Assembly: GCA_903904765.1 (NCBI GenBank)
Contig: CAIVEA010000520.1
Span: forward strand, 1 to 5,125
Source: an uncultured Chloroflexota bacterium
Lineage (GTDB): Bacteria > Chloroflexota > Anaerolineae > Aggregatilineales > Phototrophicaceae
Direction: 5' to 3'
Length of the DNA stretch: 5,125 nt
Shown here piece after piece: positions 1 to 5,125 of this stretch; the stretch's first letter is position 1, and each line of letters begins with the position of its first letter. The notes beneath the pieces are model-generated. The model had not been told where the DNA came from, did no database searches, and saw only the letters and a list, made by a program, of their open reading frames with translations. Made by a program: the position numbers and the translations under genes.

Positions 1-2
1 GA

Positions 3-125
3 TGGTATGACCCGATCCCCCGTGTGCTGGTTACTCGTAATTATAGCCTGTTCCGCGCCCCGCCGAAAGCACCTTCACCCTTCTCGCTCAGGGTGAAGGG
101 GAGTCAGAGAATTACACGATTTTGA
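3..125 (+). CDS. Possible 3' end of a convergent gene (partial, uncertain)
   Basis: The plus-strand frame beginning at base 3 stays open from the window edge to a TGA at 123-125, giving 40 residues that begin WYDPIPRVLVTRNYSLFRAP. The first 20 or so residues look like ordinary protein. The last 16 are encoded by the palindromic repeat and look like read-through into it. If real, this gene converges on ppk1 and ends 47 bp from the ppk1 stop. I do not recognise a family. A competing plus-strand frame (7-96) overlaps the same bases, so the assignment is weak. Confidence 0.25.
   Translation, partial: WYDPIPRVLVTRNYSLFRAPPKAPSPFSLRVKGSQRITRF
72..99. terminator. 10-bp hairpin, possible transcription terminator
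   Basis: CCTTCACCCT (72-81) pairs perfectly with AGGGTGAAGG (90-99) around an 8-nt loop (82-89). On the minus strand the stem is followed by TGCTTTCGG, which has only three consecutive Ts, so a classical Rho-independent terminator is not well supported. The plus-strand side has no T run at all. The stem is strong enough to act as a 3'-end barrier to exonucleases. Its role as a terminator for ppk1 is inferred from position only. Confidence 0.35.
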
Positions 126-152
126 AGTCCCTCGCCATGAGGGAGAGGGACT
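126..152. repeat. 8-bp hairpin directly downstream of ppk1
   Basis: AGTCCCTC (126-133) pairs with GAGGGACT (145-152) around an 11-nt loop. A competing smaller stem pairs CCCTC (129-133) with GAGGG (139-143). On the minus strand the hairpin is followed by TCAAAATCG, with no T tract, so it is not a typical intrinsic terminator. It is the ppk1-proximal half of the composite repeat. Confidence 0.45.
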
Positions 153-172
153 ACAGGGTGAGGGTTTGAATT

Positions 173-2302
173 TTACGGCAGGATGCCCAGTCCTGCGCTG
201 TCCTCCATGAAGGCGCTCTGACAGTCCACCACATCCTCACCCGGCGCGGGCTGAATCTTGGTGTAGCTGCCGTCGGTTTGCATCTCCCACGCGGAGTGAT
301 TGTCGCGCAGGTAGGTCGCCAGAATGCTCAACACCCGCTTTTGCAGGCCGGCATCCAGCACCGGGAACACCACTTCCACGCGGTTGTACAGGTTGCGACG
401 CATCAGATCGGCGCTGCCCATGTAAATACGCTGGTCGGCGCGGGCGTTCTGGAAATAGAAAATGCGGCTGTGTTCGAGGTAGCGCCCGACATGGCTGAGG
501 ACGCGGATATTCTCGCTGTACCCCGGCACACCGGGGACGAGGCACGACAGGCCGCGCACGATCAAATCCACGCGCACGCCTGCCTGCGAAGCCTGATACA
601 GCTTTTGGATCATCACATCTTCTTCAAGCTGGTTCATCTTCAAGATCAAGCGGGCGGGTTTGCCAGCGTGGGCGGCGGCAATTTCGTTATCAATCAGGGC
701 GCTCAACTGCTCATGCAGATATTCGGAGGCCACCAGCAAGCGGTTATAGCTGGTCGAAGGCGCGTATCCCGTCAGGCGGTTGAACAGGCGTGAGGCATCT
801 TCCGCGATCTCCGGGTTGCAGGTCAGCACGCACAGATCGCTGTACATGCGGGCGGTTCCGGCATTGTAGTTGCCCGTCCCCAGATGCACATAGCGGCGCA
901 CGCCGTCGGCCTCGCGGCGCACGACCAGCGCCACCTTCGCGTGGGTTTTCATCGGCAGTTCTTCCACGCCGTAGGTGACATGCACGCCCTTATGTTCCAA
1001 CTGCCGCGCCCATTCGAGGTTGTTCTCCTCGTCGAAGCGGGCTTTCAGTTCCACCAGCACGGCCACCTGCTTGTCGTTGTCGCGGGCTTCCAGCAGGGCT
1101 TCGACGATGGGCGATTTTTTGCCCACCCGGTACAGCGTGGCCTTGATCGCCAGCACATTATCATCATGGGCGGCGGCGCGGAAGAAGTCCTCGACGGGCT
1201 TGAACGAGTCATACGGATGGTGCAGCAGCATATCGCCGCTGCGAATCGCGCTGAAGATGTCTTTGTCCGCCAGCACAGCCGGCAAACGCGGGATGAAGGG
1301 CGGGTATTTGAGTGCCGGGTGGTCAATGCCGGATAGCTCGAACAGGGCACTCGCCCCCAGTGCGCCATCAATCAGATACACGTCGCGGTCGGGGTCTACC
1401 TTCAGTTGGAAGATGAGCTGGTTCAGCGTGCGTTCGCTGATGTTATCCGGTACGCTCAGGCGCACCACCGAGCCGAAACGCCGTTCGCGCAGGCTTTCCT
1501 GCACCAGCGAACTCACATCACCAACGCTATCTTCTTCCTGTTCGTAGTCAATATCGGCGTTGCGCGTCACGCGGAACGGGAAATGCTCCACCACTTTCAT
1601 GCCGGGGAACAGCGCCCCCAGATGTTCCGAGATGACATCTTCCAGCCACACAAACACATCTTTGGTAGGCGTGTCGTTCCCGTATCGGCGGGTCAGCTTG
1701 CCTACGTCTACCAGACGGGGCAGCACATCCGGCACTTTGATTCGCACAAATTCGGGGTGGCGGGAATGCCCGTTGGAACGCTTCAGCCACACCGCCAGAT
1801 TCAAGCTGAGGTTGGAGATGAAGGGGAACGGGCGGGCATGGTCTACCGCCAGTGGCGTGAGTACCGGGAACACTTCTTCCTGAAAATAGTGATGCACGGC
1901 GGTCTGTTGTTCAGCGTTCAGATCGGTCACCCGCGTCACCAGCACACCCTGTTCCGCCAGCAGATCGAACACGGCACGCATGGTCGTCCGCTGTTGCTGC
2001 AACAGTTCGATGACGTGGCTGCGGATGTCCGCCAGCAGCGTCCCCGGTTGCTGACCGTCCGGGCGGTTGCTGGGCAGGCCGGCTTTGAGCTTGTCATGCA
2101 CCGATGCCACGCGCACCATGTAGAACTCATCAAGGTTGTTGCTGAAGATCGCCAAAAACTTGATGCGCTCCAGCAGCGGCAGGGTGGCATCTTGCGCCAG
2201 CGCCAGCACGCGGCGGTTGAATTCAATCCATGCAATTTCGCGGTTGAGATACGTTTGGGGGGTTAGTTCCGGCAGTTCTACAGCGTCCGCAGCCGACATC
2301 AT
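173..2302 (-). CDS. ppk1: Polyphosphate kinase 1
   Basis: Transfers the ATP gamma-phosphate to a growing polyphosphate chain, reversibly, through a phosphohistidine intermediate; members are often membrane-associated. The 709 residues compare with 688 in E. coli, and the usual four-part layout is present: N-terminal domain about 13-120 (SNNLDEFYMVR at 54-64), middle domain about 125-330, and two phospholipase-D-like C-terminal domains about 335-510 and 515-690. The nucleophilic histidine is H454 in KTHAK, followed by H473 in VHLGTGNYN and H611 in YLEHSRI. The Mg-binding arginines are R392 (LYRV) and R422 (KARFDEENN). These assignments use family motifs recalled from E. coli Ppk1. An in-frame TGA at 2315-2317 confines the start to two adjacent ATGs, at 2302 or 2299. 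No frameshift is seen. Neither ppx nor ppk2 is in view. It is the last minus-strand gene here and probably has its own promoter. Confidence 0.97.
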   Translation of the reverse strand: MMSAADAVELPELTPQTYLNREIAWIEFNRRVLALAQDATLPLLERIKFLAIFSNNLDEFYMVRVASVHDKLKAGLPSNRPDGQQPGTLLADIRSHVIELLQQQRTTMRAVFDLLAEQGVLVTRVTDLNAEQQTAVHHYFQEEVFPVLTPLAVDHARPFPFISNLSLNLAVWLKRSNGHSRHPEFVRIKVPDVLPRLVDVGKLTRRYGNDTPTKDVFVWLEDVISEHLGALFPGMKVVEHFPFRVTRNADIDYEQEEDSVGDVSSLVQESLRERRFGSVVRLSVPDNISERTLNQLIFQLKVDPDRDVYLIDGALGASALFELSGIDHPALKYPPFIPRLPAVLADKDIFSAIRSGDMLLHHPYDSFKPVEDFFRAAAHDDNVLAIKATLYRVGKKSPIVEALLEARDNDKQVAVLVELKARFDEENNLEWARQLEHKGVHVTYGVEELPMKTHAKVALVVRREADGVRRYVHLGTGNYNAGTARMYSDLCVLTCNPEIAEDASRLFNRLTGYAPSTSYNRLLVASEYLHEQLSALIDNEIAAAHAGKPARLILKMNQLEEDVMIQKLYQASQAGVRVDLIVRGLSCLVPGVPGYSENIRVLSHVGRYLEHSRIFYFQNARADQRIYMGSADLMRRNLYNRVEVVFPVLDAGLQKRVLSILATYLRDNHSAWEMQTDGSYTKIQPAPGEDVVDCQSAFMEDSAGLGILP

Positions 2303-2307
2303 CCTAT

Positions 2308-2311
2308 TCCT
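2308..2311 (-). promoter_or_regulatory. Ribosome binding site of ppk1
   Basis: AGGA on the minus strand lies 5 nt before the first ATG (2302) and 8 nt before the second (2299). The spacing slightly favours the second ATG, which would give a 708-residue protein; the difference is one methionine. Confidence 0.55.
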
Positions 2312-2351
2312 AACTCAAATGAAGCAATCTAAAGAAACTTATATGGGGAAA

Positions 2352-2381
2352 ACTATAACCTGTGGATGGTACAACGGGCAA
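2352..2381 (-). promoter_or_regulatory. Candidate sigma-70-type promoter of ppk1
   Basis: In the 80-bp gap before ppk1 the minus strand shows TTGCCC (2381-2376, 4 of 6 to TTGACA), an 18-nt spacer and TATAGT (2357-2352, 5 of 6 to TATAAT). Transcription would start near 2345, giving a leader of about 40 nt. An overlapping alternative is TCCACA (2366-2361), a 17-nt spacer and TATAAG (2343-2338). The gap is visibly AT-richer than its surroundings, which fits a promoter. No terminator hairpin separates the gene upstream, so read-through from the 2383-3096 gene is also possible. Confidence 0.45.
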
Positions 2382-2382
2382 G

Positions 2383-3096
2383 TTAAGACTTGTGGGTACG
2401 CAGCAGATTAAGCAGCACGGGGATATTATCCACCTGTGGCAAGGGCAGCGCCAGCCACGTTTCGCCGCCGCGCAGCAGTCGCAGCGTGCCGTTCGCCACC
2501 TGCGCGCCGCCATACTCTGCCCATGCCAGTTCACCCGCGTCCGACAGCAGCCCCGCCGCGCTCAGGCGCAGGTTGGCGCTGAATGGCACGGCCTCGCCCG
2601 CCGCCAACCGCTTCTGGATAGCCGCTTCCAGCCGGGGGTACACCTGCCGTTCGATGTGCGCGATCAGCCGATCTACATGCAGGTACAGATTGTCGAGCAT
2701 GAGCGTTTCGCCGCGAATCGTCACCAGCGTGAAGCGGTAGACTGCCCGCCGGATGAGGCCGCCGAAATAGGCTAACTGTTCGCCCTGCTGCCGGATGGCC
2801 GCGATTTCCTCGTAGATGAAGTACACGGTGCGCCCGCCCTCGCGGTAGGTGAAACCAGTTTCATACAGGATGACCTCGCGGTTCCAGAAGTGCAGCGTGC
2901 GCCAGCCTGTCGCCAGCGAGACAGCGGCGGTCAGCAGCACGGTCAGCGCCGGGCCGAAGGGCTGCATCTCAGCCACCGTGTAGTTGAGCAAAACGCCAAT
3001 CCCCAGCACCACCGCTGCCGCTGGAACGAGCAGGCGCAGGCGGTCACTGGGGTAATTGGCGATATATCTACCGAGGACGGGATCGGCTTCGAGCAT
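2383..3096 (-). CDS. Two-helix membrane protein with PH-like domains, resembling DUF6585
   Basis: A 237-residue protein of unknown function. A short polar N-terminus is followed by two hydrophobic segments (about 20-39 and 47-65). Then come two beta-rich modules: about 72-155 (RTVYFIYEEIAAI, then a strand pair ending in GETLMLDN) and about 167-232 (GEAVPFSANLRLS, ELAWAEYGG, NGTLRLLRGG, then VDNIPVLLNLL). This order, with a helix between the modules (HVDRLIAHIERQV, 140-152) and a closing NIPVLLNLL, resembles what I recall of DUF6585-type bacterial proteins; that match is from memory. Both modules would lie on the same side of the membrane, probably the cytoplasm. The start is firm: an in-frame TGA (3103-3105) lies two codons upstream and no other start codon fits. 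It follows the lipoprotein gene by 19 bp, so the two are very likely co-transcribed. Confidence 0.85.
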   Translation of the reverse strand: MLEADPVLGRYIANYPSDRLRLLVPAAAVVLGIGVLLNYTVAEMQPFGPALTVLLTAAVSLATGWRTLHFWNREVILYETGFTYREGGRTVYFIYEEIAAIRQQGEQLAYFGGLIRRAVYRFTLVTIRGETLMLDNLYLHVDRLIAHIERQVYPRLEAAIQKRLAAGEAVPFSANLRLSAAGLLSDAGELAWAEYGGAQVANGTLRLLRGGETWLALPLPQVDNIPVLLNLLRTHKS

Positions 3097-3105
3097 CCGG
3101 CATCA

Positions 3106-3109
3106 CTCC
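3106..3109 (-). promoter_or_regulatory. Ribosome binding site of the DUF6585-like gene
   Basis: GGAG on the minus strand lies 9 nt before the ATG at 3096, within the 19-bp gap after the lipoprotein stop. It supports the chosen start and separate translation initiation within a shared mRNA. Confidence 0.6.
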
Positions 3110-3115
3110 GAGGGG

Positions 3116-3997
3116 TTAGCCGGCTTTCGCTTCGGACACCGATAGGTTATCGAACGTCACCTGAATGCCGAGGTTACTGGCAGCGGCGGCCACCATGCCC
3201 ACCTGTCCACGTGTGTAGGTGTCGTCGCTGGCATCGCCCATAAATTCGCCGTTGATGTACAGCGCCAGATACGTCCCCGCACACACGGCACGGATGCGGT
3301 TTTCGGCAGCGCCCGTCTTAATGGCGGCGTTGGTCGTCCAGTCCACCAGCGGCGTGATACTGCGCCCGCGTGAGCGCATGATGGCAAAGCGTCCGCTGCC
3401 TTCGATCAGGAACAGGTAGCCATCGCCGTTGTTCAGCATCAGCGAATCGCTCGGTGCTTCGACCGTCGCTTCAGCGGTGGCTTCGCTGGTGGCTTCGGCA
3501 GTCGCTTCAGCCGTTGCCTCGGCGGTAGCCTCGCTCGTTGCTTCGGCGGTGGCTTCGCTGGTGGCCTCGGCAGTCGCTTCGGCCTGCGCCAACACCGCAC
3601 CATCGTCGGTCTGCGCCGCCAGATCGTTCAGCGCAGTATCGCTGGCGGGTACAACCTGCCCGACTGCGCCGCGCATCCGGCAGGCCACGCCGTAGATGGT
3701 GTTCACGCTTTCGGTAGATTGACGGGTTTCCACATCCACTACCACATCGCTCAGGCTTTCGCCCCACTGTCCGTACCAGAATTCGTTATCGCCTTCCGCG
3801 AGGTCAATATGGTAGCGCCCGTCGCGGATTTCGAGGCGGGCTTTGCCATCGGCATACGAGCCTTCTTCAAAGCTACCTGCCTGCGAAAAGTCGTAATAGG
3901 CCAGTTCGTCGCCTTTGGTGAACGATTTGACTGGCGCGACTGTCGAGCCGCAAGCCGCCGTCAAGAACACCAGAGTCAGCAGTAAAAACCATTTCAC
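3116..3997 (-). CDS. Secreted lipoprotein with beta-sandwich domain interrupted by (A/S)EAT repeats
   Basis: The frame is open upstream to at least 4072 (a TTG), but GTG at 3997 is the better start. It follows AGGAG by 7 nt and gives a compact lipoprotein signal MKWFLLLTLVFLTAAC, cleaved before Cys16. The product is 293 residues. Mature layout: a strand-rich segment (about 30-110, with FWYGQWGESLSDVVVDVE and IYGVACRMRG), a linker, 11 tetrapeptide repeats (139-182), then another strand-rich segment (about 190-287, with DGYLFLIEGSGRFAIMR, NRIRAVCAGTYLALYINGEF and GIQVTFDNLSVSEA). The two segments together resemble a concanavalin-A-like/LamG-type beta sandwich, as in many secreted proteins; this is inferred from strand pattern. 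Apart from Cys16 there are only two cysteines, C106 and C239, one on each side of the repeat, so a disulfide is plausible. Lipid anchoring would place it outside the cytoplasmic membrane. Ligand unknown. Confidence 0.85.
   Translation of the reverse strand: MKWFLLLTLVFLTAACGSTVAPVKSFTKGDELAYYDFSQAGSFEEGSYADGKARLEIRDGRYHIDLAEGDNEFWYGQWGESLSDVVVDVETRQSTESVNTIYGVACRMRGAVGQVVPASDTALNDLAAQTDDGAVLAQAEATAEATSEATAEATSEATAEATAEATAEATSEATAEATVEAPSDSLMLNNGDGYLFLIEGSGRFAIMRSRGRSITPLVDWTTNAAIKTGAAENRIRAVCAGTYLALYINGEFMGDASDDTYTRGQVGMVAAAASNLGIQVTFDNLSVSEAKAG
3452..3583 (-). repeat. Eleven tandem 12-bp units coding (A/S)EAT
   Basis: Exactly 132 bp encode eleven four-residue units: AEAT seven times, SEAT three times, and a final degenerate VEAP. 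The register is perfectly in frame and contains no indels. Synonymous codons vary widely between units (GCC/GCT/GCG/GCA, GAA/GAG, ACT/ACC/ACG), so the array is not a fresh slippage product. Units 1-4 and 7-10 nevertheless match at 44 of 48 bases. Such Thr/Ala/Glu-rich stretches usually serve as flexible extracellular linkers and may be glycosylated on Thr/Ser; that role is inferred. Confidence 0.95.
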
Positions 3998-4004
3998 GGG
4001 AAAA

Positions 4005-4009
4005 CTCCT
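4005..4009 (-). promoter_or_regulatory. Ribosome binding site that fixes the lipoprotein start
   Basis: AGGAG on the minus strand lies 7 nt before GTG at 3997. The upstream alternatives are weaker: ATG at 4027 has only a G-rich GGGGCGG before it, and TTG at 4072 has no Shine-Dalgarno-like sequence. The GTG also gives the signal peptide a normal length. Confidence 0.75.
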
Positions 4010-4090
4010 GTTGAGGCCGACCAGCATGCAGCCGCCCCGATCATCACAATCATGGTTAAGACTGTACCACAAGTGTGCGAAGGGCGGCGC

Positions 4091-4121
4091 AGTCTACTCA
4101 TGGAATTATTAGGCGCGTCAA
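4091..4121 (-). promoter_or_regulatory. Weak candidate promoter upstream of the lipoprotein operon
   Basis: The 137-bp gap between the propeller gene and the lipoprotein contains TTGACG (4121-4116, 5 of 6) and TAGACT (4096-4091, 4 of 6) on the minus strand, with a 19-nt spacer that is longer than ideal. The gap length and the AT-rich patch nearby fit a promoter here, but the hexamers are not convincing alone. No terminator hairpin with a T run is seen in the gap. Confidence 0.22.
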
Positions 4122-4134
4122 AGGTTTGCCCGTT

Positions 4135-5125
4135 TCAGCCCGTCGTACACCACGCGCTGCCGTTAAACGTGATCTGCGACAGATACCCCGCCGACACTGT
4201 GACCTGCTCTGCGCCGTCCACCCGCAAGGCACGGGCCGAAGGGTTGATGGCGCGGCTGCCGCCCGGATACAGCGTGATCTGCGCGGCGAGTGTGCCATCG
4301 GCGGCGCGGTAGGCGCTGAACACGCCGTCCGCATCCAGCGTGTACAGCAGGCAGCCGTTCCCGACAGCCAGCAGCGGCGGCGCGGCAGGTTGGGCGGTGC
4401 GGTGCGCGATCTGCCAGCGGGTGTTGCCCGCGTTATCCAGCGCCAGCAGGGTATGGGCGCTGTCGTTGGGATACCAGAAGGCGTTCCCGCCCCCATCCAC
4501 GCGCAGGACAGCGCCGTTGGCGGCGGCGGGCAGTCCGCCCGCGATGGGTTGCGGTGTGGGGCCGGCCACGCGCAGCAGATCGCTGCCCAGCACCAGCCAC
4601 CAGCTCCCATCCGGCGCGGGGGAGGCCAACGGCACACCCGCCAGCGGGATTTCGACCAGCGCCTGCCCGCCGCTATCCAGCACGCGGAACTGCCCGCCGG
4701 AGGGCGTTTGCAGCACCACGCCCACGCGCCCGCCCACACCTTCGTCCGCGCTGATGAGCGTGCTGCCCGCAGCCGTCACCGCCGACCAGAGCAGCGCCCC
4801 CGCCGCATCGTATCCGGCGAGGCCGCCTTCCGCTGTGCGAAAGACCAGCGTTTCACCCGCCAGCAGGAATGGCTCGGACGCGCCCTCCACGTTCCACACC
4901 GCTGCATAGCGCCCGCCTTGCAGCACCAGCGCCTGCCCGCTGACGGTGTGTGCCGCCACGCGATCACCGGGGAGTGCCGCGAGGCGGTTGATCTGCCCTT
5001 CGGCGCGCACCCGCCACAGCGCCGCGCCCCGCACATCCAGTCCCACGATCAAATCCCCCTCGGCAGCCGCGATTGTGCCGCTGTCCAGCACGACAGCCGG
5101 GGCGCTGGCCGGCGTGGTATACGAC
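4135..5125 (-). CDS. PQQ-like beta-propeller protein (5' end outside window)
   Basis: The frame is open to the right edge, giving 329 visible residues before the TGA at 4135-4137. A GTG at 5091 is in frame, but coding-like sequence continues upstream of it (SYTTPASAPAV), so the true start is most likely beyond the window. Repeated blade motifs of the form [G/A]-[L/Y]-D-x-x-G-x-x-x-W are visible at about 28-39 (GLDVRGAALWRV), 104-115 (GYDAAGALLWSA), 148-159 (VLDSGGQALVEI), 228-239 (ALDNAGNTRWQI) and 271-283 (AYRAADGTLAAQI). They are typical of PQQ-like/quinoprotein-type propellers, most of which do not bind PQQ. Two cysteines, C258 and C326, could form a disulfide near the C-terminus, which would fit an extracytoplasmic protein; this is inferred. 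Any signal peptide, membrane anchor or kinase domain would be in the missing part. No catalytic motif is seen. The function is unknown. Confidence 0.85.
   Translation of the reverse strand, partial: SYTTPASAPAVVLDSGTIAAAEGDLIVGLDVRGAALWRVRAEGQINRLAALPGDRVAAHTVSGQALVLQGGRYAAVWNVEGASEPFLLAGETLVFRTAEGGLAGYDAAGALLWSAVTAAGSTLISADEGVGGRVGVVLQTPSGGQFRVLDSGGQALVEIPLAGVPLASPAPDGSWWLVLGSDLLRVAGPTPQPIAGGLPAAANGAVLRVDGGGNAFWYPNDSAHTLLALDNAGNTRWQIAHRTAQPAAPPLLAVGNGCLLYTLDADGVFSAYRAADGTLAAQITLYPGGSRAINPSARALRVDGAEQVTVSAGYLSQITFNGSAWCTTG

Larger units (their letters stand above)
71..165. repeat. Composite palindromic intergenic repeat behind ppk1
   Basis: This 95-bp element holds two hairpins (72-99 and 126-152). 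Its ends are an imperfect inverted repeat: ACCTTCACCC at 71-80 against GGGTGAGGGT at 156-165, matching at 9 of 10 positions. On the minus strand it reads CCCTCACCCTGTAGTCCCTC and onward, a style of G/C-asymmetric palindrome that is scattered in multiple copies through many bacterial genomes. No target-site duplication is visible at the edges. It begins 7 bp after the ppk1 stop, so the ppk1 transcript would run into it. It could be a REP/MITE-like element, an mRNA 3'-end stabiliser or a poor terminator. Confidence 0.6.

Noticed and set aside
41..46. Perfect TATAAT on the minus strand below ppk1
   Set aside because: No acceptable -35 hexamer lies 16-19 nt upstream, and no gene start is visible to its left within the window.
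7..96. 29-codon plus-strand ORF whose start resembles a lipoprotein signal (MTRSPVCWLLVIIAC)
   Set aside because: It has no visible ribosome binding site and ends within the palindrome after only 14 residues past the cysteine. It also competes with the open frame at 3-125.
1406..2266. 286-codon open frame on the plus strand
   Set aside because: It lies wholly opposite conserved ppk1 coding sequence and its His/Gln-rich translation is the usual shadow of a GC-rich gene. Smaller plus-strand frames at 278-793, 884-1336 and 975-1547 are rejected for the same reason.
2343..2411. 22-codon plus-strand ORF beginning MGKTITCGWYNG, with two TCG motifs
   Set aside because: It has no convincing ribosome binding site, overlaps the ppk1 promoter region and the end of the opposite gene, and its two-Cys look comes from a short imperfect direct repeat.
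2361..2434. DnaA-box-like sites (TTATCCACC at 2426-2434; CCATCCACA on the minus strand near 2361-2369)
   Set aside because: There are only two imperfect matches, one inside a coding region. There is no cluster, no AT-rich unwinding element and no dnaA or dnaN nearby.
3429..3695. Plus-strand frame with a Val-Ala-Ser repeat
   Set aside because: It is only the complement of the EAT-coding array, which keeps all frames open because it lacks stop codons in every register.

Overview
The window reads as a GC-rich bacterial chromosome segment (about 60% G+C by eye). It most resembles Chloroflexota of the Anaerolineae type. This assignment is inferred from style: an Ala/Thr/Glu-repeat lipoprotein with a beta-sandwich domain, a two-helix membrane protein resembling DUF6585, a PQQ-like propeller, and CCCTCACCC-type intergenic palindromes. 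No rRNA, tRNA, CRISPR array, transposase or integrase is visible.

All four clear genes lie on the minus strand, so transcription runs from high to low coordinates. First is the 3' part of a beta-propeller protein (5125-4135, 5' end outside the window). After a 137-bp gap comes a secreted lipoprotein (3997-3116); I re-set its start to a GTG with a strong ribosome binding site. Only 19 bp later comes a two-helix membrane protein resembling DUF6585 (3096-2383). After an 80-bp AT-richer gap with a good candidate promoter comes ppk1, encoding a full-length polyphosphate kinase with its catalytic residues intact (2302-173). Below ppk1, from 165 to 71, lie palindromes of the intergenic-repeat kind. 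A possible 3' end of a convergent plus-strand gene sits at the left edge.

The lipoprotein and the membrane protein form a tight two-gene unit. ppk1 may be read from the same transcript, but it appears to have its own promoter. Three of the four products are unrecognised or only family-level envelope or propeller proteins; only ppk1 has a firm enzymatic role (ATP-dependent synthesis of polyphosphate). I see no defence system, biosynthetic cluster or mobile element. The least ordinary features are an 11-unit (A/S)EAT repeat that appears to sit inside a beta-sandwich domain, and the composite palindrome behind ppk1.
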